Source: Actinomycetes bacterium (GTDB taxonomy: Bacteria > Actinomycetota > Acidimicrobiia > Acidimicrobiales > Palsa-688). From it: a stretch of 7,613 nt of DNA. The stretch's first letter is position 1. The number at the start of each line of letters is the position of its first letter. The notes below the pieces were generated by a model. That model was not told where the DNA came from. It saw only the letters and a list, made by a program, of their open reading frames with translations, and ran no database searches. Location of the stretch: the NCBI GenBank assembly GCA_021827285.1, contig JAKAWM010000128.1, positions 1 through 7,613 on the forward strand. Reading direction: 5' to 3'. A program made the translations under genes and the position numbers. Positions 1 to 6,091 of this stretch are shown here, in pieces.

Positions 1-88
1 CGACGAGCAGCCCGACCGGTACCAAAACAACGCAAGCGCAAAGAGTAAGCACTGTATAGTTGGCGACCCGCTCAAACCGGCTAAGCAT
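1..88 (-). CDS. ABC sugar transporter permease, MalG-type, N-terminal fragment (cut by window edge)
   Basis: Only the first 29 codons are in the window. They read MLSRFERVANYTVLTLCACV followed by VLVPVGLLV: a short basic/polar N-terminus running into a hydrophobic first membrane segment, as at the start of the second permease (MalG/DasC/UgpE type) of binding-protein-dependent sugar importers. The ATG at 88-86 overlaps the stop codon of the preceding permease by 8 nt (ATGCTTAG). A ribosome binding site GGAGGG at 102-97 lies 8 nt upstream, which supports both the start and translational coupling. A second permease is expected here because carbohydrate CUT1 importers use a heterodimer of two permeases. 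The identification rests on position, spacing and one membrane segment; the diagnostic EAA loop lies outside the window. Confidence 0.82.
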   Translation of the reverse strand, partial: MLSRFERVANYTVLTLCACVVLVPVGLLV

Positions 89-1058
89 TCCGGCGGCCCT
101 CCACGAGCTTGACAATAATCAGTGTGACAACCAAGGACGCAGCGAGCATGACCACCCCCAAGGCCGCCGCTGCACCCACGTTCTGGCTCACGAACGCGTC
201 GTTGTACAAATTGATTGCCGGGGTCACACTTGAGGTGCCAGGCCCGCCCTGGGTCACCAGCCAGATTATGTCGAAGGCCTGGAAGGCAGCAATGACTGAC
301 AGCGTCATGGCAACCGCCAGTTGGCCTCGGAGCCCGGGTAGGGTCACGGCAAAGAACTCCCGAACCGGTGAGGCGCCGTCCACCTTGGCAGCGTCGTAGA
401 GCTCGGTCGGTATGGCTTGGATACCGGCGAGGAACAGGACCATGCAAAACCCGAACGCGACCCAGGCACCTATGAGGCCGAGCACGTCCAAGGTAATGGA
501 AAAGCTACCAAGCCAGTCTTGCTCCAAGAAAGCCAACCCCAATCCGCCGAGGGCGCCATTGACTGGGCCGGCCGGGGCCAAGAGAAGCCTCCAGATCACG
601 ATCACGACAACCGACGACAGGATCTGCGGCAGGAAAAGGACTGTACGGTAAAAGCCCATCCCGTGCATTCCGCGTCGCCCGATAATGGCAGCGGTGAACA
701 GCCCCACCACGATGGGTACGCCCGCGTAAAACAGCACGAGGACACCAGTGTTCGCGATGCCCTCGCGCATCACGGGGTCGGTCCAGATGGAGATGTAGTT
801 ACTGACACCCACCCAGCTGGCTGCGCCGATGCCGTCCCAGGAAGTGAACGAATACCACACACCCTGTGCAAGCGGCACCAGAACGAACACGGCAAAGACG
901 GCCATCGCCGGCAGGACGTACAGGTACGGTCCCAGATCAGTTTTCCGTTTCGGCCCACGAGGAGCCGACCCGCGCTCGAGTATCTTCACGTAGCCCCCCG
1001 AGGCGGGCAGCGGACCGCCCGCCTCGGCTACCAGGGTCTCAGGAGTTGTGGAACGCAC
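81..1058 (-). CDS. ABC sugar transporter permease, MalF/UgpA-type (CUT1 family)
   Basis: Inner-membrane channel subunit of a sugar ABC importer, 325 aa. After a cytoplasmic N-terminal stretch rich in Gly/Pro/Lys/Arg (about residues 1-43) there are about six hydrophobic segments, near residues 45-66, 102-125, 138-159, 192-213, 246-268 and 296-318. The EAA loop that docks on the ATPase is clear at residues 219-241: ELYDAAKVDGASPVREFF and then AVTLP, matching the pattern EAA-x3-G-x9-I-x-LP. The motif TQGGPG (269-274) is typical of MalF-like permeases. The GTG start at 1058 overlaps the end of the binding-protein gene by 20 nt and has only a modest AGG (1070-1068) 9 nt upstream. An in-frame GTG at 989 after a G-run is an alternative start that would drop 23 residues. 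No ATPase gene is seen, so a shared MsiK-like ATPase is likely (inference). Confidence 0.94.
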   Translation of the reverse strand: MRSTTPETLVAEAGGPLPASGGYVKILERGSAPRGPKRKTDLGPYLYVLPAMAVFAVFVLVPLAQGVWYSFTSWDGIGAASWVGVSNYISIWTDPVMREGIANTGVLVLFYAGVPIVVGLFTAAIIGRRGMHGMGFYRTVLFLPQILSSVVVIVIWRLLLAPAGPVNGALGGLGLAFLEQDWLGSFSITLDVLGLIGAWVAFGFCMVLFLAGIQAIPTELYDAAKVDGASPVREFFAVTLPGLRGQLAVAMTLSVIAAFQAFDIIWLVTQGGPGTSSVTPAINLYNDAFVSQNVGAAAALGVVMLAASLVVTLIIVKLVEGRRNA

Positions 1059-2355
1059 TGTAGTCAGCCTGCAGTGCGGCAGTGAACGCCTGAGGCGTCA
1101 TTCGCCCGGCCACGAGCGACTGCCCAGCCCTTTCTAGCGTCGTCAACATGGTCAGCGTGCTCAGATCGAAATAGGGGACGTACCCGTTGCTCTTCGCCAC
1201 GTTGTTCGCCAGGGTGAGCTCACTACGGAAGATCGGGCCTTCCTGAGTCGAACTGGCCTTCACTGGTATCTGGGGCACAAGGCCCAGCTTCACGGCTATC
1301 TTGCCTGCCTCAGGCCCGGAGACGAAGTTGAGGTACTGAGCGGCAAGGTCCACGTACTTGCAGCTCCGGCTGATGCCAAGCGGCTGGTTTGAGTTGTCCT
1401 GGTCCTCGGCCTTGCCGTTCGGGCCATCTAAAGCGAACACGCCAGTGCGGGCGTCCTGAGCGGGTGTACCCGAGTAACCCGGCCATGCGGGGTAGAAAAG
1501 ACCTTTCCCGCTGAAGAAATTGTTCTCCGCCTGGCTGGAGCTGATACCGAGCACGCTTTTCGGGAAATAACCGTCCTTTGCCCAGCCCTGGATTGTGGCA
1601 GCAGCCTTGTCCATCCCTATGGAGGCGACCGTCGGCCTGCCGATCCCGTAGACAAAATTAGCGAGCTTTTGTGCAGGCGTTATCGCGTCAAGCACCTGGT
1701 AGAGGGGTACCGTGATCTGGACCTGGTCCTCTAACCCAAGCTCCATCGGCACGATCCCATGGGCCTTGGCAGCTGCCATGTCGTGCTCAAGTTCAGCCAA
1801 GGTAGATGGGACGGGCAAGTGCAACTGCGACAGCAGGTCTTTGTTGTAATAGACGCTCTGCGGCCCCGCCAGTACGGTGGCCATCTCGTAGAGGTTGCCG
1901 GTACCGAGCTCCTTACCGTTCTGGGACACCATTTGCTGCGCCAGCACCGCCGTCGGGTACCTGCTGAACCAATGGTACTGCGCGGCGTACTTGTTCAGCG
2001 GGACGAGCAGGTGGTCTTTGGCCAGCACGCCCACGCCAGACCAGCCTTCGTTCGCGCCAATAATGCATGGGGCTGACGGCGACGCGGCCCGCAGGCGGAT
2101 TGTACTAACGTCGGTGTTGAAGGATATGGTAGTGCGTTTGATCGTCACACCAGGGTTCTGTTGCTCGAAGGCCTTGTTGACGTCGATAAAGAAGGTGTTG
2201 TCCGGACCGGTGGGGTTCCAGTCCAGTTCGGTCAAGGTTATTGATTGGCTGTGCGCGGCTAGGTGAGCCGCGGTTGCCTGCGCGGCCCCTCCCGAAGGTA
2301 GCAGGGCAACGGCTACCAGCGCGGGAAGGGCTAGGGCCTGTCGGCGTGGTCTCAT
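1039..2355 (-). CDS. Extracellular sugar-binding protein of the ABC importer (family 1 solute-binding protein)
   Basis: Captures the substrate outside the cell and delivers it to the two permeases encoded just downstream. The protein is 438 aa, normal for this family. The ATG at 2355 is chosen because GGAGGT (2369-2364) lies 8 nt upstream and because translation from there gives a signal peptide: n-region MRPRRQ, hydrophobic core LALPALVAVALLP, and a likely signal peptidase I site AQA|TAA at residues 25-27. The frame stays open upstream to 2547, but that extension is Lys/Arg-rich and overlaps the SIS gene, so it is probably untranslated. Family hallmarks are the YYNKDLL motif (169-175) followed by PVPSTLAELEHDMAAAKAHG (181-200), a WPGYSG segment (291-296), and LNFVSGPEAGKIA (342-354). 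There is no lipobox cysteine, unlike most Gram-positive binding proteins. Cys97 and Cys332 could form a disulfide. The ligand cannot be read from the sequence. Confidence 0.93.
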   Translation of the reverse strand: MRPRRQALALPALVAVALLPSGGAAQATAAHLAAHSQSITLTELDWNPTGPDNTFFIDVNKAFEQQNPGVTIKRTTISFNTDVSTIRLRAASPSAPCIIGANEGWSGVGVLAKDHLLVPLNKYAAQYHWFSRYPTAVLAQQMVSQNGKELGTGNLYEMATVLAGPQSVYYNKDLLSQLHLPVPSTLAELEHDMAAAKAHGIVPMELGLEDQVQITVPLYQVLDAITPAQKLANFVYGIGRPTVASIGMDKAAATIQGWAKDGYFPKSVLGISSSQAENNFFSGKGLFYPAWPGYSGTPAQDARTGVFALDGPNGKAEDQDNSNQPLGISRSCKYVDLAAQYLNFVSGPEAGKIAVKLGLVPQIPVKASSTQEGPIFRSELTLANNVAKSNGYVPYFDLSTLTMLTTLERAGQSLVAGRMTPQAFTAALQADYSAFHNS

Positions 2356-2387
2356 CTGTCTGTACCTCCATAGGTAATCGTTGACAT
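2352..2387 (-). other. Possible 11-codon upstream ORF coupled to the binding-protein start
   Basis: An ATG at 2387 opens a short frame reading MSTITYGGTDR. Its TGA (2354-2352) overlaps the binding-protein ATG (2355-2353) in the ATGA arrangement typical of coupled translation. An AGGAG lies just upstream but only about 2 nt away, which is too close for efficient initiation. The binding protein's own ribosome site lies inside this short frame. It may be chance; only the ATGA overlap and the position argue for it. Confidence 0.2.
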
Positions 2388-2494
2388 GTCTCCTCTGTTT
2401 CCTTTTGGCTTGTTTGTCCAGATTGTTCTTTGTCTTTCTTTTCAGCTTGATTTTTTCATATTCAGACGCTTTAGCCCCCTGTTGTTGCATTGAG
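2356..2494 (-). promoter_or_regulatory. A-rich 139-nt leader before the binding-protein gene
   Basis: The gap between the SIS gene and the binding-protein gene is strongly purine-rich and A-rich on the coding strand, especially about 2460-2390, where T is almost absent. This contrasts sharply with the GC-rich genes on either side. It ends in a strong ribosome binding site (GGAGGT, 2369-2364). A TTGACT at 2498-2493 could be a -35 box but has no convincing -10. I see no terminator with a U-tract. Inference: an unstructured leader that favours ribosome loading, or an mRNA processing point, so that the binding protein is made in excess over the enzymes and permeases. Confidence 0.45.
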
Positions 2495-3535
2495 TCAACG
2501 AGCAGTCTGGTAATAGGAGGCTGCCCAACTGGGCGCATCGGGGTCAAAACCTCCCAGCCGGGCTAGCCTGATGGCCAAGGCCGCAGATGCCGGGAACATA
2601 ACAGCGCCCATCACACGTTCGTCAATGGGAGAACGAGGGACCGGGGCGCGCAGTACCTTAGCGCCCGCACGCTCAAAGATCCCCTCGGCCTCAGCTAGCA
2701 GCGGGTCCTCCCCTGCTGATGGGAGCGTGAACGCCAAGTCATCGCTCGCAAGCGGGTACATACCAGAAGTGGCTGCCTCTCGTGTCTCGCTCCCCTCGGT
2801 TGGAACGCGTGCCACCTCCTTCAAAAGAAGGGCGGCTTCAAGTGCCGCCGCCCAGCCGGCGCCGCTGGCGCAGGTGAGCGCTGACCTAGGCACCGCCTCC
2901 AACTCGCTCAAAGCATCTCCGCTCCAACGAGAAGCCTGGTCTATCGCGGACTCAGTAATAGCGGGGAGGTCCCTTAGCTGCCGGCTTAAGACAACGTCAT
3001 CTACGACCATGGCCCAGATCGATAAGACCGCCGCGACAGCCCCGCAGAACACCTGGCTGTGGGTCAGTGCCCGTTGGTGGAGCACTTGAAACTTGGCGAT
3101 CACCCCAGCACCCCGAGCGACGGTCGACTCGGGTGAGGAAGTGACGGCTATATAGGGCCTCGGGGCGCCCTTGTCGATGGCTTCCACCAGGTCGCGGAAC
3201 TCCCCCGAGGACGAGACCGCCACAAAGATGTCGTCAGGTCGCCATGCAAAGCGGCCTCTGGCTACGAAGCCCGACGGCACCGCGCAGACTTCTGGGCCAG
3301 GCTGCAGACCTCTTAGCGACGCCAGCCACAGCGCACTGGCAACGTAGTAGGCGGCTCCGTTGCCACTTACTACGAGCCGGCTCGCACCCCTCGAGGCAAC
3401 CAGTTTCGCCGCCGCTTCAAACCCCTCCCGATTGTCCAACGTGGCCGCCAAGGCTGCTGGGATCTCAGCGACATCCTGCCAGAGCCCTGACAGTACGCCA
3501 CCAAGATACTGCGGGTACTTACCATCGTGGTCCAT
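2495..3535 (-). CDS. Double SIS-domain sugar-phosphate isomerase/deaminase-like protein (GlmS C-terminal/AgaS/GlmD-like)
   Basis: 346 aa with two SIS phosphosugar-binding domains and no glutaminase domain, so not a complete GlmS amidotransferase. SIS-1 spans about residues 53-135, with a GNGAAYYVASAL helix start (58-69) and the phosphate-binding Ser loop SSSGEFRDL (108-116). SIS-2 spans about 218-325, with SGAGWAAALEAALLLKEVAR (224-243) and then E247, E250 and R252, the counterpart of the LEGALKLKE region of GlmS. Such stand-alone double-SIS proteins include GlcN-6-P deaminases, AgaS and the glycated-amine deglycases FrlB/GfrF. Next to a BadF-type kinase, a GlcN-6-P deaminase-like role is the most economical guess. 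The ATG at 3535 has a full-length AAAAGGAGGT (3556-3547) 11 nt upstream, a slightly long spacing. The protein is cytoplasmic with no signal peptide. A ketose/aldose isomerase of another phosphosugar remains possible. Confidence 0.88.
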   Translation of the reverse strand: MDHDGKYPQYLGGVLSGLWQDVAEIPAALAATLDNREGFEAAAKLVASRGASRLVVSGNGAAYYVASALWLASLRGLQPGPEVCAVPSGFVARGRFAWRPDDIFVAVSSSGEFRDLVEAIDKGAPRPYIAVTSSPESTVARGAGVIAKFQVLHQRALTHSQVFCGAVAAVLSIWAMVVDDVVLSRQLRDLPAITESAIDQASRWSGDALSELEAVPRSALTCASGAGWAAALEAALLLKEVARVPTEGSETREAATSGMYPLASDDLAFTLPSAGEDPLLAEAEGIFERAGAKVLRAPVPRSPIDERVMGAVMFPASAALAIRLARLGGFDPDAPSWAASYYQTAR

Positions 3536-3567
3536 CGAGTACCGAAACCTCCTTTTGTCGGTGACAG

Positions 3568-3583
3568 GCCCGGCCTACCGGGC
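3568..3583 (-). other. GC-rich intercistronic hairpin between kinase and SIS genes
   Basis: In the 78-nt gap between the kinase stop and the SIS start, GCCCGG (3583-3578) and CCGGGC (3573-3568) form a 6-bp all-GC stem around a 4-nt loop. No U-run follows, so it is not a standard intrinsic terminator. It lies 11 nt upstream of the SIS gene's strong ribosome site. It could protect an mRNA end or set relative expression of the two genes (inference). Confidence 0.4.
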
Positions 3584-3613
3584 ACGGTGGCATTGGGCAA
3601 CCGTCCTCGCGAG

Positions 3614-4690
3614 CTAGAGCGGCGAAGCCGCCCCTGAGAGCTGGGCCGGGGACGAGAGCACAGTTAGAAACGGAGCGGTCGCAGTTAGCTCCGTACCGGT
3701 GCCGAGAGCGGCCAGCAAGCCTGACGCGGCGACCGTCTCGACCAGCGCGTCGGTGACCTCCGAGCCACTGAGGGCGATGGCCTCGAGCACAGCACCAGTG
3801 ACCGGGGGCGCTGTCGACCGCACCACTCTCGCGTGGGGCGCGAGCGTCGTAACACTGTCTGCAAGGCGCCTCGCCAAGGTCGACGTTGGGTGCCGCAACA
3901 GGCCCCCTGTCAGGACGACGCTAAAGCTCGAGCCGAGGCCGACTTTCTGCGTGGCAACCATGACGTAGGGGGCGAGATGAGCTGTATAGCTGGCCACGAT
4001 GTCACGAGCGACGGCGTCGCCCCTGGCGTCCGCGTCAAGTAGGGCGGCTCCGGCAGCTCCTTCCCACCCTTGAGCCCTAGAAGAACTGCGGCGCTGCGTC
4101 AGTGTGTGCAGCAGCGCTTCTTCATCCGTTTCCCCGTAGAGGCCGAGCAACGTCTCCCTCAGCGACGTCGGTGGGCCGATGCCGAGGGTGGCCCGGTAAA
4201 CGGCCCCCAGTGCTTGGCGCCCGAGCCAACCTGCACCCCCCACCGGCAACCAGAAGCTCCCATGCCAGATGTCGCCACCAGGGCCACGGGCGCCTACGGC
4301 AGCGCCGGTGCCAAGCACTACTGCCGCACCGGTGCCGCTACGCTCCGCAAGGCGCACGGGCCCTACTCCGTCGTTGAGGACCCTGACTCGACCCGAGAGA
4401 CCTGCGCGATGCGATAGCTCGAACCGGTACAGCTCATAGTCTTCTGGCCAATCAGCCCCTGCGAGGCTCCCGACCGTGGCCGCAACGTCCGCCGCCGAGA
4501 CACCCGCCCCGGCGAGAGCCTCCCGGACAACCCCGACGAGCACATCGAGTGCCTCCTGTGCCGAAGCTGCCCCGTAGATGTCACTGCACGTCCCATGCCC
4601 GGTCCCGAGCACCTCGCCGTAGGTAGTGGCGACGACGGCAACGGTCTTGGTGTTGCCGCCGTCGATCCCCAGTACAACCTCAGTTGTCAC
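3614..4690 (-). CDS. BadF/BadG/BcrA/BcrD-family sugar kinase (N-acetylglucosamine/glucosamine kinase-like)
   Basis: Cytoplasmic ASKHA-fold kinase, 358 aa, predicted to phosphorylate a free amino sugar with ATP. Motifs in order: phosphate-1 loop GIDGGNTKT (8-16); SLAGADWPEDY (75-85); LNDGVGPVRLA (105-115), with Asp107 at the position of the catalytic base of NAGK-type kinases; phosphate-2 loop LGTGAAVGARG (126-136); GGAGWLGRQALGAVYRA (151-167), matching the conserved G-x-G-x-x-[IL]-G-R-x-A segment of GlcNAc kinases; adenosine-site LTGGLL (260-265); and PPVTGAVLEAI (295-305). There are no Fe-S cysteine clusters, so it is not a dehydratase or benzoyl-CoA reductase activator. The GTG start overlaps the upstream glycosidase stop as GTGA (4690-4687), so the two are probably translationally coupled. 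Whether the substrate is GlcNAc, GlcN, MurNAc or another sugar cannot be decided from sequence alone. Confidence 0.88.
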   Translation of the reverse strand: MTTEVVLGIDGGNTKTVAVVATTYGEVLGTGHGTCSDIYGAASAQEALDVLVGVVREALAGAGVSAADVAATVGSLAGADWPEDYELYRFELSHRAGLSGRVRVLNDGVGPVRLAERSGTGAAVVLGTGAAVGARGPGGDIWHGSFWLPVGGAGWLGRQALGAVYRATLGIGPPTSLRETLLGLYGETDEEALLHTLTQRRSSSRAQGWEGAAGAALLDADARGDAVARDIVASYTAHLAPYVMVATQKVGLGSSFSVVLTGGLLRHPTSTLARRLADSVTTLAPHARVVRSTAPPVTGAVLEAIALSGSEVTDALVETVAASGLLAALGTGTELTATAPFLTVLSSPAQLSGAASPL

Positions 4691-5985
4691 TGCAGCCGCT
4701 CGGGCAGGAACGGTGCCAAGGCCCGCGCCATCTCGTTATAGACGGCTTCCGCCTTCGCCAGGGAGAAGACGAGAGGGTTGGCCACCAATGCTCTTATTGC
4801 ACTTTGGCGGTCACCGGCCCAAGCCGCTTCGGCCGCCGCCACCTGGTACTCAGCCAACATTTCCACTAACCCGCGCACGGCTGGTTTCAAGGCCGGCTGG
4901 GCGATCGGGGTAAAACCTTGCTTGTCTACCCGGCAAGGGAGCTCTACCACGACGTCCTCGTCGAAGCCTGCCGCAGGTCCACCGGTGTTCAAGATGTTGA
5001 CAGGGAGCACTGACCCTTTGTCGTTGAAAACGGCGTCCATCGCATCGAGGGCCAGTTCAAGTTCGTGGATGCCGCCCCTCGAGCGCCCCGGGTCTAGCTG
5101 AGGATTGTCCGACTCTGCCTGCTCCCGGTAATGTCGCCAGTAATCAGGCACCTTGGCGAGGATGTCCTCGGATCTCGTCGTGGGCTTGGCCTTGAGCTCA
5201 GCAAGAACCTCGGGCTTGAAATAGTAGTACTGGAAGTACTCAGATGGCACAGCGTCCATGACCGTTGACAAGTGGAGCATGCGCCGTTGCAGATTGCTAA
5301 GGCTGGGGTCGCTCATACGCTCGTCGTACCGTTCCCTGATGGCTGCGATCAGGTCCGTCCCCTTGTACTCATGGCGGACGCTCCAGCAGTTGTGGTTGAC
5401 GCCCACCATGGTGACGTCGAGCTCTTCGGGGTCCAGCCCCGCCGCCTCGGCGAGAAATCGCGGGAACAGGATCGGGCCTTCACAGAAGGAGGCGATCGGC
5501 ACCTCAGAGTTGGTGGCGACCGCTTGGGACACGATGTTGACCGGGTTGGTGTAGTTGAAGATCCTCGCTTTGGGGCAGACGGCTTCTATATCTTGGCAGA
5601 TCTCTTTCATGACGTGCACCGACCTAAGCGCCATGAAGAACCCCCCTGGGCCCTGCGTCTCCTGACCGATGACGTCGTGCTTCAAAGGAACGCGCTCGTC
5701 GATGACCCGGGCTTCGAACCCCCCGGGGCGGAACGCGGTCAGGACAGCGTCGCAGTCAGCCAAGCCGGCACGCCTGTCGGTGGTCGCACTGAAAGTGACT
5801 GAGGCACCCTTTGCCTTGGCGAGGCGCTCCCCAAACCGGCGGACAAGCGCCAGACGCTCCTCGTCCAAGTCGATGAGTACCACTTCAGATCCCGCGAACC
5901 CGACTGCTCGCTCCAGGAGGGAGGCTACGGTGCCCGGGGCACGAGTAGACCCACCACCGACGTACGCGACTTTCACAGATGCCAT
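4687..5985 (-). CDS. NAD-dependent glycoside hydrolase, GH4 type (6-phospho-glycosidase/alpha-glycosidase superfamily)
   Basis: Cytoplasmic glycosidase, 432 aa. GH4 enzymes cleave by an oxidation-elimination mechanism using NAD and a divalent metal. The N-terminal Rossmann motif is VAYVGGGSTRAP (6-17), with the acidic NAD-binding turn LIDLDEERL (37-45). The family signature runs through GQETQGPGGFFMALRSV (107-123) and IFNYTNPVNIVSQA (142-155). Expected metal ligands are present: Cys168 in SFCEG and His198 in GVNHNCW. Tyr250 in PSEYFQYYYF is a candidate catalytic base. The ATG at 5985 is preferred over the upstream frame to 6033 because AAAGGAGG (6003-5996) sits 10 nt before it and the Rossmann strand begins at residue 5. 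Many GH4 members act on PTS-delivered 6-phospho sugars, but here the importer is ABC-type, so the substrate may be unphosphorylated. The related NAD-dependent GH188 sulfoquinovosidases are an alternative. Sugar and anomer specificity are not determinable here. Confidence 0.92.
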   Translation of the reverse strand: MASVKVAYVGGGSTRAPGTVASLLERAVGFAGSEVVLIDLDEERLALVRRFGERLAKAKGASVTFSATTDRRAGLADCDAVLTAFRPGGFEARVIDERVPLKHDVIGQETQGPGGFFMALRSVHVMKEICQDIEAVCPKARIFNYTNPVNIVSQAVATNSEVPIASFCEGPILFPRFLAEAAGLDPEELDVTMVGVNHNCWSVRHEYKGTDLIAAIRERYDERMSDPSLSNLQRRMLHLSTVMDAVPSEYFQYYYFKPEVLAELKAKPTTRSEDILAKVPDYWRHYREQAESDNPQLDPGRSRGGIHELELALDAMDAVFNDKGSVLPVNILNTGGPAAGFDEDVVVELPCRVDKQGFTPIAQPALKPAVRGLVEMLAEYQVAAAEAAWAGDRQSAIRALVANPLVFSLAKAEAVYNEMARALAPFLPERLQ

Positions 5986-6091
5986 AATGTGTGTTCCTCC
6001 TTTATGTGATGTTGCGGCCGAAATGAGCTGCACCCCTAGTAGTCAGGCCCGGCCGGACATCCAGACGTCTCGGTACAGCCGAAGGTTGCAG

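Noticed and set aside
417..1085. Long plus-strand open frame opposite the first permease
   Set aside because: It is antisense to a gene with clear permease motifs, has no recognisable domain, and is expected by chance in GC-rich coding DNA.
2356..2547. N-terminal extension of the binding protein to an upstream start at 2547
   Set aside because: It would place 64 mostly basic residues before a normal signal peptide, overlap the SIS gene, and ignore the strong ribosome site at 2369-2364.
5088..5103. GGTCTAG inside the GH4 gene as another dre site
   Set aside because: Only the central seven bases match, the flanks do not, and it is mid-gene with no promoter nearby.
5272..5802. Plus-strand open frame opposite the GH4 gene
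   Set aside because: Shadow frame of a well-supported glycosidase, with no ribosome site or family motif.
5986..6033. GH4 start at 6033 instead of 5985
   Set aside because: The ribosome site AAAGGAGG lies inside that extension and points to 5985, and the Rossmann strand begins right after residue 1 of the shorter form.
6050..6090. Palindromes AGACGTCT and CCGGCCGG between the regulator and GH4 genes as an operator or terminator
   Set aside because: Both are short, GC-rich, unlike the dre motif, and lack a following U-run.
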